A stretch of DNA of 64,000 nt, from assembly GCF_025699125.1 (NCBI RefSeq), contig NZ_JAILWC010000002.1, positions 124,001 to 188,000 on the forward strand, given 5' to 3'. A model generated the notes under the pieces. The model was not told the origin of the DNA. It ran no database searches and saw nothing but the letters and a program-made list of their open reading frames with translations. Of the stretch, positions 8,514 through 16,222 are shown piece by piece. Position 1 is the first letter of the stretch. Every line of letters begins with the position of its first letter. This DNA is from Nitrosopumilus sp. (GTDB taxonomy: Archaea; Thermoproteota; Nitrososphaeria; Nitrososphaerales; Nitrosopumilaceae). Position numbers and translations under genes: made by a program.

Positions 8514-8775
8514 TATTTTTGAAAAGTAAATTAATCTATTTTTTAGAAAGCCGATGATTCTTACTAAACAAAAGTTCAAAATTTTTGGTTCATAGGCATC
8601 ATTAATTGCAGTAAATAACATCAAAAGAGAAGGAGTTGATTCCAATACTTGGAATTGATGTAATTATTGATTCAATCATTATTTTAATTGGTGCTAAAAT
8701 CAAGTCCGAAACAAAAGATGGGTATAGTTGAGATTATTTTTAAAATGATAAATAATTCAACAAGAGAACACAATT

Positions 8776-9642
8776 ATGAAAAATTTGAAAAGTATGTTTA
8801 AATCAAAAAAACCACTTGTAATTCCAGGAGTTTATGACGCAATAGGTGCAAAGATTGCAGAAAAAGTTGGATTTGATGCAATGTTCCAAACAGGATATGG
8901 CACATCAGCAACCCTGTTTGGAATGCCAGATTATGGATTTATTGGTGCATCTGAAACAGTGGATAATGCAAGAAGAATATGTAGAGCAGTTTCAGTTCCA
9001 GTAATTGTTGATTCAGATACAGGTTATGGAAATGCACTAAGTGTTTGGAAGTTGGTAAAAGAATTAGAATCCTCAGGAGCATCGGGAATATTTCTAGAGG
9101 ATCAGCGATGGCCTAAGAGGTGTGGACATATGCAAGGAAAAGAAGTTATCCCACAAGAAGAATACACAGAAAAGCTAGGTGCTGCAATTGATGCAAGAGA
9201 AAGTAAAGACTTCATCATTGTTGCAAGAACGGATGCCAGAGCAACCGAAGGATTAGATGCTGCAATAGAGAGAGGGATTCAAAATAAAAAAACAGGAGCT
9301 GATGCAGTGTTTATTGAAGCGCCTAAAACATTAGATGAAATGAAAAAAATTGGAAAAGCAATCAAAGCACCACTTGTTGCAAACATGATTGAAGGAGGAG
9401 CTACACCGCTAAGTTCAGCCGAAGCGTTAAACAAAATGGGATTTAAAATAATACTGTATCCACTGTCCGTATTGTTTGCCAACACATTTGCAACAATGAA
9501 TATTTTACAAGAGCTAAAGAAAACAGGTTCCACTGCGAAATTCAAACAAAAAGTGGTTAATTTTGATCAATTCAATGATCTTGTAGAACTACCAAAGTTT
9601 AGAAAGATGGAAAAAAAGTACGGGTTTTCAAAGAGAGAATAA
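8776..9642 (+). CDS. Isocitrate lyase/PEP mutase family (methylisocitrate-lyase-like)
   Basis: A 288-residue TIM-barrel enzyme of the ICL/PEPM superfamily, which make or break C-C or C-P bonds of 2-carboxy acids. Visible motifs are DSDTGYGNA (Mg-binding acidic loop), FLEDQ, KRCGHMQGK (the catalytic-loop signature with the lyase Cys) and VARTDA. The KRCGH loop favours a lyase (methylisocitrate or dimethylmalate type) over a mutase. Length matches PrpB rather than the longer AceA. No methylcitrate-cycle partner is present nearby, so substrate is uncertain. Confidence 0.85.
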   Translation: MKNLKSMFKSKKPLVIPGVYDAIGAKIAEKVGFDAMFQTGYGTSATLFGMPDYGFIGASETVDNARRICRAVSVPVIVDSDTGYGNALSVWKLVKELESSGASGIFLEDQRWPKRCGHMQGKEVIPQEEYTEKLGAAIDARESKDFIIVARTDARATEGLDAAIERGIQNKKTGADAVFIEAPKTLDEMKKIGKAIKAPLVANMIEGGATPLSSAEALNKMGFKIILYPLSVLFANTFATMNILQELKKTGSTAKFKQKVVNFDQFNDLVELPKFRKMEKKYGFSKRE

Positions 9643-9670
9643 AAGAAAAAATTTCAAGTAAAGCATACAG

Positions 9671-9958
9671 TTATGCTGTATTTCTCTTTACTTCAATTTC
9701 TATTGTTGAAACGTTTCTGGTTCTACCGTCTTGGGACTCTAGTGATTCAGAGCCAATTTTTATTTCTCCGATAGAGTAGCCTGCATTTTCAGTTTTTCTT
9801 GCAATGATTTGAGCTACATCTACAGCACGGCCTATGCTGAGTCCTCTAGCTTTGATGTTGACGGATGGTAAGTTTGCCAATTGAATTAGCGTTGATGTAA
9901 CATATGCCATCAATGGTTTCTTACCAATGAATATGGTGTCTCTGGCTTCGTTTGACAT
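9671..9958 (-). CDS. albA: Alba DNA/RNA-binding chromatin protein
   Basis: Alba coats and bridges DNA and also binds RNA in archaea. The 95-residue protein has the full Alba fold: N-terminal FIGKKPLMAYVTS, with the lysine pair that contacts nucleic acid and is acetylated or methylated in relatives, then the helix SIGRAVDVAQIIARK and C-terminal strands ending VSTIEIEVKR. The gene is monocistronic, convergent with the ICL-family gene. Only one alba copy is in the window. Confidence 0.95.
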   Translation of the reverse strand: MSNEARDTIFIGKKPLMAYVTSTLIQLANLPSVNIKARGLSIGRAVDVAQIIARKTENAGYSIGEIKIGSESLESQDGRTRNVSTIEIEVKRNTA

Positions 9959-10072
9959 AGAATTTTTACTATTTAAGGATAATTTAAAGCTAAAAGGGTT
10001 TTTTGGAATTTGATAAAAAAATATTGAAAAATTCTAACTAATATTAACCAGAAACAAGGATTTCTTAAGAAC

Positions 10073-10606
10073 TTGGAAAATATTTCAAAAGTTTTAGAAT
10101 CAGGAAATAGTCAAGAAAAAATCAAAATTTTAGAAACGCTAGACAAAACAGATAATCCAATAATTTTAGAAAAAATTATTTCAAAATTGAATGATGATGA
10201 TATTCAAGTAAGAGGAGAAGCATTTAGTTCCCTCGTATTAAATAAAAATAATATTTCAAATTTTTTGATTAAAAGTTTGAATTCCACCAGTAAAAACATC
10301 AGAGGTTTTGCATTACTAGTATTAGCAAACAGAAATGAAACAGAGGCAATTCCAGAAATAGTAAAACTGGTCAAAGACGAGAGTTCTATGGTCAGATCAT
10401 GTGCAATAGGCGCGTTACGACATCTCAAGGCAAAGGAAGATAAGGAAATTTTCCTTCAATCTCTTTTAGATTCAAATTTAGAAGTAAGAAAAAGTGCTCT
10501 TCAAGCAATTATTGATCTAAAAATTTCAATTCCAGAAGACAAAAGAAATGAAATCAATAAACTGAAAGATTTGGAAATGGAAAAATTAATTTCTAAATTA
10601 AAATAG
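10073..10606 (+). CDS. HEAT-repeat protein
   Basis: A 177-residue, all-helical protein from a TTG start. Four to five HEAT-like repeats of ~30 residues can be followed, with the repeating pattern D-x-x-x-x-V-R-x-x-A (DIQVRGEAF, SKNIRGFAL, SSMVRSCAIGAL, NLEVRKSALQAI). Such solenoids are scaffolds or, in the PBS-lyase group, bind cofactors. No active site is visible. Its stop touches the 3' end of the opposite-strand tRNA-Ala. Confidence 0.8.
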   Translation: MENISKVLESGNSQEKIKILETLDKTDNPIILEKIISKLNDDDIQVRGEAFSSLVLNKNNISNFLIKSLNSTSKNIRGFALLVLANRNETEAIPEIVKLVKDESSMVRSCAIGALRHLKAKEDKEIFLQSLLDSNLEVRKSALQAIIDLKISIPEDKRNEINKLKDLEMEKLISKLK

Positions 10607-10680
10607 TGGACCGGAAGGGATTTGAACCCTTGATCCGATGCATGCCATGCACCTATCCTACCAGACTAGACGACCGGCCC
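10607..10680 (-). tRNA. tRNA-Ala (GGC)
   Basis: Acceptor GGGCCGG pairs with CCGGTCC, including the G3-U70 pair that identifies alanine tRNA. Anticodon stem GGTGC/GCATC encloses ATGGCAT (anticodon GGC). Discriminator A; CCA not encoded; no intron. Confidence 0.94.
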
Positions 10681-10804
10681 AATAATCAGAAATCTGATTG
10701 AATAAGATTTTTCAAATTGGTTATTAACGTTTAGCGGTTTTATTGAAATCTACCTATGAAATTAACACAATATATTTAACCTCGAGAATGATGATTCAAT
10801 CGTT

Positions 10805-11650
10805 ATGGTAGTAGATAACAAAGCGACTGTCACCTATGTACAATTACTAAAAGAAGATCTTGTAATAATTAGATTAGTTCCAAAAGAAGGACCTGTTCCA
10901 GATTATCAAGCCGGCCAATTTATCACACTAGGATTACCAAATCCTGCAGAAGGTGGAAAAATTGTTAGACGTGCATATTCTATTGCATCTCATCCAGAAA
11001 ATAGAGATTACATTGAGCTGGTAATTAGGTGGGTAAGAAAACCCCTTCCTGGAAGATTAACTACGCAGATATTTAATACAAAAGAGGGAGATGAGATTCT
11101 TTGGTTAAAGCCTACAGGTAGAGCGTTGTTAATTAATGAAGAACTTCCAAACGGAGAAAAAGACAACAGGAGAATTATTTGTATCGGTGGCGGTACTGGT
11201 CTTGCACCATTTGTTAGCTATGCGCAACATCTTCACGATATAGGAGATAAACGAGAGATCATTGTTTTGCATGGTGCAAGTTATGTTGATGAGTTAAGTT
11301 ACAAAGATTTGCTTACTGGACTTGAAAATGAAAGTATTGCAAGAGGCAAGGATGAATGGAATTTCAAATATAGAGCCGCCATCAGTAGACCACAAGAATG
11401 GTTTAACAGATCATGGGCAGGTCAAGTTGGCAGAGTTGAGACATTCCTTAGACCTAGAGACAATGGAATGTCACCACTGGAAGAATTAATCGGGGATAAA
11501 ATCACAAAAGAAAATACAATGTTTTATGTTTGTGGTTGGCAGGGAACCATTGACGGAGTAATGGACTTCCTAAAACCAAAAGGCTTTGTAACAGAACACG
11601 ATAAACGTGAAGACGGAAGCTTTGAAGTCAAATACGAATCTTACGGATGA
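10805..11650 (+). CDS. Ferredoxin--NAD(P)+ reductase-like flavoprotein
   Basis: A 281-residue FNR-superfamily enzyme that passes electrons between NAD(P)H and a ferredoxin or flavodoxin. The FAD site is the RRAYSIAS motif (~residues 56-63), the NAD(P) site GGGTGLAPFVSY (~128-139), and the C-terminal YVCGW (~245) is the usual closing motif. Length suits the plant-type/bacterial Fpr group. A TATA-like AATATATTTA lies ~26-36 bases before the ATG. The two Zfx-like ferredoxins at 22.2-23.4 kb are possible partners; that link is inference. Confidence 0.88.
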   Translation: MVVDNKATVTYVQLLKEDLVIIRLVPKEGPVPDYQAGQFITLGLPNPAEGGKIVRRAYSIASHPENRDYIELVIRWVRKPLPGRLTTQIFNTKEGDEILWLKPTGRALLINEELPNGEKDNRRIICIGGGTGLAPFVSYAQHLHDIGDKREIIVLHGASYVDELSYKDLLTGLENESIARGKDEWNFKYRAAISRPQEWFNRSWAGQVGRVETFLRPRDNGMSPLEELIGDKITKENTMFYVCGWQGTIDGVMDFLKPKGFVTEHDKREDGSFEVKYESYG

Positions 11651-11716
11651 TTTTAAAAAAAGAAAATTCTCTAAAAATCAATCATTGAAATATGAGATTT
11701 ATCTAAGAAAACTAAT

Positions 11717-12331
11717 TTGATTACAGCATTATATCTTGCACATCTTAATCCAGTTACTAATGCTCATGTAGAAATAATTTCTGATCTAAAAAAAGAGGCA
11801 GACATAGTCAAGGTAATGCCAGTAGTTTTCAGAGATGGAGACAAGGAGATTAACAGTAAAAGTTTTCCATTTAATTTTGAAATCAGGAAAAAAATGCTTT
11901 TGTCAGTTTTTGGGGATTCAATTCAAATAACAGATGATTATGCTTTTTTTGCTCCGTTTAAGAAATACATGCCACCGTTATTAGCACCAAAATCATGGAA
12001 ACTACGAAAACAAATTCTCAGAGGAGTTCAAGGGGATTTTTTCTCATATACGGGTGACAAAGCAGAAGGATACATGCTAAAAATATACAGATTAAATCCC
12101 AAAGTAGGAGAAAGAAAATCCCTTTCAGCTGCATCGGTTAAAGAGAAATTATATGATGCGGCTCTTGGAAAAGAATCTTCATGGAAAGAATACGTTCCAG
12201 AAAGTATTGCCAAGATAATTGAAGAAGAGTGGGAAACGGTTGAGAGATTTTCAAATTCTGAAGATTTGACTACCCGTGTAGTAGGAATGAAATTTCCTAA
12301 AGAAGGGTGGTCAAAGAATAGCTCAAAGTGA
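11717..12331 (+). CDS. Nucleotidyltransferase-fold protein (NMNAT/cytidylyltransferase-like)
   Basis: A 204-residue protein from a TTG start. It opens TALYLAHLNPVTNAH, a variant of the G-x-F-x-P-x-H-x-G-H nucleotide motif in which NPVTNAH keeps the key Asn and final His, and has a later SAASVKEKL in the place of the ISSTxxR motif. The first His of HxGH is replaced (T-N-A-H), so activity is uncertain. Substrate cannot be read from sequence. It lies between the ferredoxin reductase and ilvE, separately spaced. Confidence 0.6.
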   Translation: MITALYLAHLNPVTNAHVEIISDLKKEADIVKVMPVVFRDGDKEINSKSFPFNFEIRKKMLLSVFGDSIQITDDYAFFAPFKKYMPPLLAPKSWKLRKQILRGVQGDFFSYTGDKAEGYMLKIYRLNPKVGERKSLSAASVKEKLYDAALGKESSWKEYVPESIAKIIEEEWETVERFSNSEDLTTRVVGMKFPKEGWSKNSSK

Positions 12332-12405
12332 TTTTTTCCAATTACTAAATTAGTGAAATATGAATAATTGAAAATAGATTAATACACATCAAGTAAAATT
12401 TTCTT

Positions 12406-13323
12406 ATGAAACTTCCACTTTCAAAATATGTATGGTTTGATGGAAAATATGTCCTTACTGAAAAGGCAAAAGTGCCAATTACTACACATGCAATTCACTA
12501 TGGGACATCAATATTTGAAGGAATTAGAGGTTATTGGAATGGAAAAAACCTTTATGTTTTTAGATTAGATGAGCATGTAAAACGATTTAGGAGATCAGGA
12601 CAATTCTACAATATCTCATTGAATTTTTCAGATAAAGAAATAACAGATGCTATTGTTGGGATCTGTAGGAAGAACACTATCAAAAAATCATGTTACATAA
12701 GACCATTTTATTTTGTAGGTGATTATGGGATTAATCTCCATGTTACTGAAAAGGCTCCAACAAATGTTGCAATTTTTACATTTCCTTTTGGGGATTTATT
12801 TAACAAAAATGGAATTACGGCAGGAGTTGTATCTTGGAGAAAATTCTCAGACATGTCTACACCGCCACAAGCAAAAATGGGTGGAAATTATCTGAATTCA
12901 ATCATTGCAACTCAAGAAGCAAAAAGAAATGGTTTTGATGAAGCAATTTTACTTGATCATAATGGAAATGTGAGTGAAGCACCAGGAGAAAATGTCTTCA
13001 TTGTAAGAGAAGGACAACTAGTAACACCTACATTATCATCATCTGCACTTGAAGGAATTACACGTGATGCGATTATCAAAATTGCAAAAGATTTGGATAT
13101 TGATGTTATAGAAAGAGATGTTACTAGAAGTGAACTGATCATTTCAGAAGAGATTTTTCTTACTGGAACAGCAGCTGAAATCACACCCATCATATCAATG
13201 GATGCAAAAAAGATCGGTGATGGCAAACCAGGCGACATTACAAAGAAAATGATGCAGGAATATACAGACATAGTTATGAACAAAAATGGCGATTATTCTC
13301 ATTGGCTAACGGAAGTGTACTAA
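12406..13323 (+). CDS. ilvE: Branched-chain amino acid aminotransferase
   Basis: A PLP fold-type IV aminotransferase making valine, leucine and isoleucine from their keto acids with glutamate. The 305 residues include HAIHYGTSIFEGIRGY near the N-terminus, the catalytic Lys in QAKMGGNYLNS (~residue 159), and EAPGENVF and LTGTAAEITP for phosphate and substrate binding. Length is normal. It is directly followed (stop then ATG with no gap) by a Gfo/Idh oxidoreductase, so they are probably co-transcribed; D-amino-acid or sugar-aminating roles cannot be excluded. Confidence 0.92.
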   Translation: MKLPLSKYVWFDGKYVLTEKAKVPITTHAIHYGTSIFEGIRGYWNGKNLYVFRLDEHVKRFRRSGQFYNISLNFSDKEITDAIVGICRKNTIKKSCYIRPFYFVGDYGINLHVTEKAPTNVAIFTFPFGDLFNKNGITAGVVSWRKFSDMSTPPQAKMGGNYLNSIIATQEAKRNGFDEAILLDHNGNVSEAPGENVFIVREGQLVTPTLSSSALEGITRDAIIKIAKDLDIDVIERDVTRSELIISEEIFLTGTAAEITPIISMDAKKIGDGKPGDITKKMMQEYTDIVMNKNGDYSHWLTEVY

Positions 13324-14259
13324 ATGAAAATTGTTCAAATTGGGACAGGAGGATGGGGGAAAAATCATACTAGAATTTTATCTCAACTAGGAGTTCTTTC
13401 AGCAATTTGTGATGCAAACCCTCAAAAAAGTAAAGAATACGGAGATAAATATTCTGTAAAGTATTATGATTCATTAGATGAATTGCTAAATTCTGAAGAA
13501 TTTGATGGTGCCTTTGTTGTAACACCAACATCTACTCATACTGAAATTGCAAAAAAATTGTTAGAGGCAAAAAAACATGTTTTTGTAGAAAAACCAATGA
13601 CCTACAAATCGGAGGACGGTGAATTACTTGCTAAACTTGCAGAAAAGAACAAAGTTATTCTCACATGTGGATACATAGAGAGATTTAATCCAGCAGTGGA
13701 TGAAGTGAAAAAATTAGTTAAAGGAAAAAAATTTGGTGATTTAGTAATGTTAGAATTTCATCGTGAAAATAGAATGCCTCTACATATCAAAGATGTTGGA
13801 ATAATTTATGACACATCAGTCCATGATATTGATACTGCTAATTGGTTGTTTGATGACATGCCACACGTAGTTTTTGCAAGGGCAGGTAAAATTAAGCATG
13901 AACATGAAGATTTTGCAAGCATAATGCTAGGATACAAAGATGACAGGGTCGCAATAATTTCATCAAATTGGATTACACCCAAAAAAGTTAGAAAATTTAA
14001 TGCAGTATGTACAGATGCGATTATTTCATCAGATTTTATCACTCAAGAGATTATTATAGAAAAAGACAATCATAATGAAACTATTCAAAATGAGAAACAA
14101 GAGCCATTATTACTAGAGATTCAAAGTTTCCTTGGAGCAATCGAGGGCAAAAATGAGCATATTGTAAAATCACAAGAAGCAGTAAATGTGACAAAAATAG
14201 CAGAAGCGGCACTCTTATCTAGTTTAAAGGGAATTCCAATTTATCTGGATTTAAAATGA
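13324..14259 (+). CDS. Gfo/Idh/MocA-family sugar oxidoreductase
   Basis: A 311-residue NAD(P)-dependent dehydrogenase. The N-terminal Rossmann motif is GTGGWGKNH (residues 7-15), followed by VVTPTSTH and the family's EKP (HVFVEKPMTY, ~88-97), the Lys of which is catalytic; DTSVHDIDTANW near residue 165 supplies the active-site His/Asp. With the Trm112-like gene (4-bp overlap) and a hexapeptide acyltransferase after it, the set resembles WbpB/WbpD-type pathways that make N-acetylated amino sugars for surface glycans. Specific substrate unknown. Confidence 0.88.
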   Translation: MKIVQIGTGGWGKNHTRILSQLGVLSAICDANPQKSKEYGDKYSVKYYDSLDELLNSEEFDGAFVVTPTSTHTEIAKKLLEAKKHVFVEKPMTYKSEDGELLAKLAEKNKVILTCGYIERFNPAVDEVKKLVKGKKFGDLVMLEFHRENRMPLHIKDVGIIYDTSVHDIDTANWLFDDMPHVVFARAGKIKHEHEDFASIMLGYKDDRVAIISSNWITPKKVRKFNAVCTDAIISSDFITQEIIIEKDNHNETIQNEKQEPLLLEIQSFLGAIEGKNEHIVKSQEAVNVTKIAEAALLSSLKGIPIYLDLK

Positions 14260-14525
14260 ATAAAACAATGATGGATATTTTAGCATGCCCAATTGATAAA
14301 AATCACCCGTTAGAATTATTTGAAATTAAAGAAAAAGACAACGTAATTTCCGAAGGGGCGTTATTTTGTGAAAAATGTTCTAGATTTTATCCGATTATAG
14401 AAGGTATTCCAATAATGCTTCCAGATGAATTAAGGGACAAAAAGCAAGAGATGGATTTCCTAAAAAATTACAAAAAAGAATTACCTGAAAAAATTATTAC
14501 ACATGGAAATCCATGGCACTTGTGA
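14256..14525 (+). CDS. Trm112-like (UPF0434) zinc-binding protein
   Basis: An 89-residue protein with the Trm112 pattern: ILACPIDK near the N-terminus, LFCEKCSRFYPIIEGIPIMLPDE in the middle (three Cys: C11, C38, C41). Trm112 proteins activate methyltransferases by binding them; here no methyltransferase is adjacent. It overlaps the oxidoreductase stop by four bases (ATGA) and is followed five bases later by the acyltransferase ATG. A function tied to the sugar cluster is possible but unproven. Confidence 0.82.
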   Translation: MNKTMMDILACPIDKNHPLELFEIKEKDNVISEGALFCEKCSRFYPIIEGIPIMLPDELRDKKQEMDFLKNYKKELPEKIITHGNPWHL

Positions 14526-14529
14526 GACA

Positions 14530-15006
14530 ATGGTTACAAATTTCATTTCAGATAAAGCAAAAATAGGTCAAAATGTGCAGATTTGGCATTTTTCATATGT
14601 GGGGGATAATGTAGAGATTGGAGACAATGTCAAAATTGGATCTCTTGCACATATTGATTATGATGTAAAGATTGGAGAAAACACAAAGATAGAAGGACAA
14701 GCATACATTCCACCATTATCTAGAATTGGAAAAAATGTTTTCATAGGTCCAGCAGCAGCCCTGACAAATGATCCTTATCCAATGTGTGATAAAATGATCG
14801 GAGTTACAATTGAGGATAATGTAATAATTGGTGCAAGAGCAGTAATCAAAGCTGGTGTCACTGTAAGAAAGAATAGCGTTGTTGCAATGGGGGCAGTTGT
14901 AACAAGAGATGTTCCTGAAAATTCTGTGGTAATTGGTTCTCCTGCTACGATAAGATACAGCAGAGAAGAATACGACAAGAAACAAAGAAAATGGAAAGAA
15001 AGTTAA
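14530..15006 (+). CDS. Hexapeptide-repeat acyltransferase (WbpD-like)
   Basis: A 158-residue left-handed beta-helix protein: isoleucine-rich hexapeptides run from VQIWHFSYVGDNVEIGDNVKIG through NVIIGARAVIKAGVTVRKNSVVAMGAVVTRDVPENSVVIGSPA. The last segment is the standard ending of sugar O- or N-acetyltransferases. Start chosen at 14530, just after the stop at 14525; an ATG at 14503 would overlap the Trm112-like gene. It would acetylate the product of the neighbouring Gfo/Idh oxidoreductase for cell-surface glycan. Its stop overlaps the convergent 76-aa gene by four bases. Confidence 0.88.
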   Translation: MVTNFISDKAKIGQNVQIWHFSYVGDNVEIGDNVKIGSLAHIDYDVKIGENTKIEGQAYIPPLSRIGKNVFIGPAAALTNDPYPMCDKMIGVTIEDNVIIGARAVIKAGVTVRKNSVVAMGAVVTRDVPENSVVIGSPATIRYSREEYDKKQRKWKES

Positions 15007-15233
15007 GATTTAATTTCTTTTCTAAATATCCAATTTTTCAGTTTTGATAATATTAGAATCCAGACTACAACAAGAACAATAGCAACTATAGCTTTAATGA
15101 TAGATGCTATAAACAGATTAAATTCTCCGTAACCGGTAATTGAGATTGGGCCTAAAATTGTAACAAGAATTCCACCCCCAAGAAGAATCAGAATCCACAT
15201 TGCAAACAAGAATCCAAACAGACCAGATTTCAA
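15003..15233 (-). CDS. Small two-helix membrane protein, 76 aa
   Basis: A TTG-started protein with two hydrophobic helices (about residues 5-30 and 42-64) and a basic C-terminus. Its start overlaps the stop of the GPT-like gene by four bases, so it is the last gene of the gins23-mcm-hel308-gpt operon. It may be a subunit or stabiliser of that membrane enzyme; no family recognised. Confidence 0.7.
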   Translation of the reverse strand: MKSGLFGFLFAMWILILLGGGILVTILGPISITGYGEFNLFIASIIKAIVAIVLVVVWILILSKLKNWIFRKEIKS

Positions 15234-16222
15234 AGAGATGCTCCCATCAAAAATGCCGTAATTATTGCCAAAATTCCTGAAAAAATAGCCAGTCTAAAGA
15301 TAGCAAATCCAACCTGTTTTTCAGTTAGTGGACCTCCAGCAAGAATTAATCTCACCAAAGTTACGGGTGCGGTTTTGTCATCAGTTGCTTTTAGTTTAAA
15401 ATCATCAGTATGCTCTACAGGTTTTCCTTTGATTTGTCTATGTTCAACTATACGTTTTACACTTGACAGAAACAAAAAGGAGTTGATCACTGCAGGCAGC
15501 AGTGCTACTGCTGCAATTATTTCAACGCCACCAACAATTGCAATTGCTCCGTACATTGCACCAAGAGTTAGTGCACCAGAGTCGCCAGGAAAAATTTTGC
15601 TTGGGATTTTATGGTATTTGTAAAATGCTAGAGAAACAAATCCCAATGGCAGACTTATGATTGCAATGTCATAATTTTGAATTATAAACAAACATAATGA
15701 TAATGAAAAACTTGCAATTACCATAAAGCCACTTGCAACTCCATTTAGAACATCAATTGAATTAATTGTATTACCAGTAATCGGGATCATGAAAATTATT
15801 AACCCAAGATATAATGCTGGAATTTGAACAGTTCCAAATATAGGAAAAGCAAGATCTGAATCATATGCACCAAAAACGATTATTGGAATTGCAGCAATTC
15901 CAAGCGCTACGGGTTTAAACCATCCACCCATAACTCTTCGATCATCAACGTATCCTATTAGAAAAGCTGCAAATGTGGTAATAGTTATCGCAAGAATTTC
16001 ATTTAACTGTAAAAATGCATAAAGTGTAATTTCAGATGCAATAATTCCCACAATAATAGATATTCCACCAGGTCTTGCAACCATCACGTTCTCTTTCTTA
16101 TTCATATCTTTGACTGTAAGATTTCTTTTTTCAAGAAATTTAATCAGCGGTGGTGTCATTACAAAAACTAGAAAAAATGCAATAAAGCATGAAACTATTA
16201 CAGGAAGTATTAATTCAATCAA
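15230..16222 (-). CDS. Polyprenyl-phosphate sugar-1-phosphate transferase (GPT/WecA/MraY family)
   Basis: A 330-residue polytopic membrane enzyme, ~10 helices, of glycosyltransferase family 4. It moves a sugar-1-phosphate from a UDP-sugar to dolichyl phosphate, the first step of N-glycan or surface polysaccharide assembly. Visible motifs are the early ARPGGISI loop, GYVDDRR (the DDxxD-like metal site), a NSIDVLNG segment in a helix and FPGDSGALTLGA. TTG start directly after the hel308 stop. The acyltransferase cluster across the convergent junction may feed the same glycan pathway. Confidence 0.87.
   Translation of the reverse strand: MIELILPVIVSCFIAFFLVFVMTPPLIKFLEKRNLTVKDMNKKENVMVARPGGISIIVGIIASEITLYAFLQLNEILAITITTFAAFLIGYVDDRRVMGGWFKPVALGIAAIPIIVFGAYDSDLAFPIFGTVQIPALYLGLIIFMIPITGNTINSIDVLNGVASGFMVIASFSLSLCLFIIQNYDIAIISLPLGFVSLAFYKYHKIPSKIFPGDSGALTLGAMYGAIAIVGGVEIIAAVALLPAVINSFLFLSSVKRIVEHRQIKGKPVEHTDDFKLKATDDKTAPVTLVRLILAGGPLTEKQVGFAIFRLAIFSGILAIITAFLMGASL

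Noticed and set aside
8636-8731. 31-residue hydrophobic frame with a TTG start after AAGGAG
   Set aside because: The ribosome-site match is directly against the start and the frame is probably chance in A/T-rich DNA.
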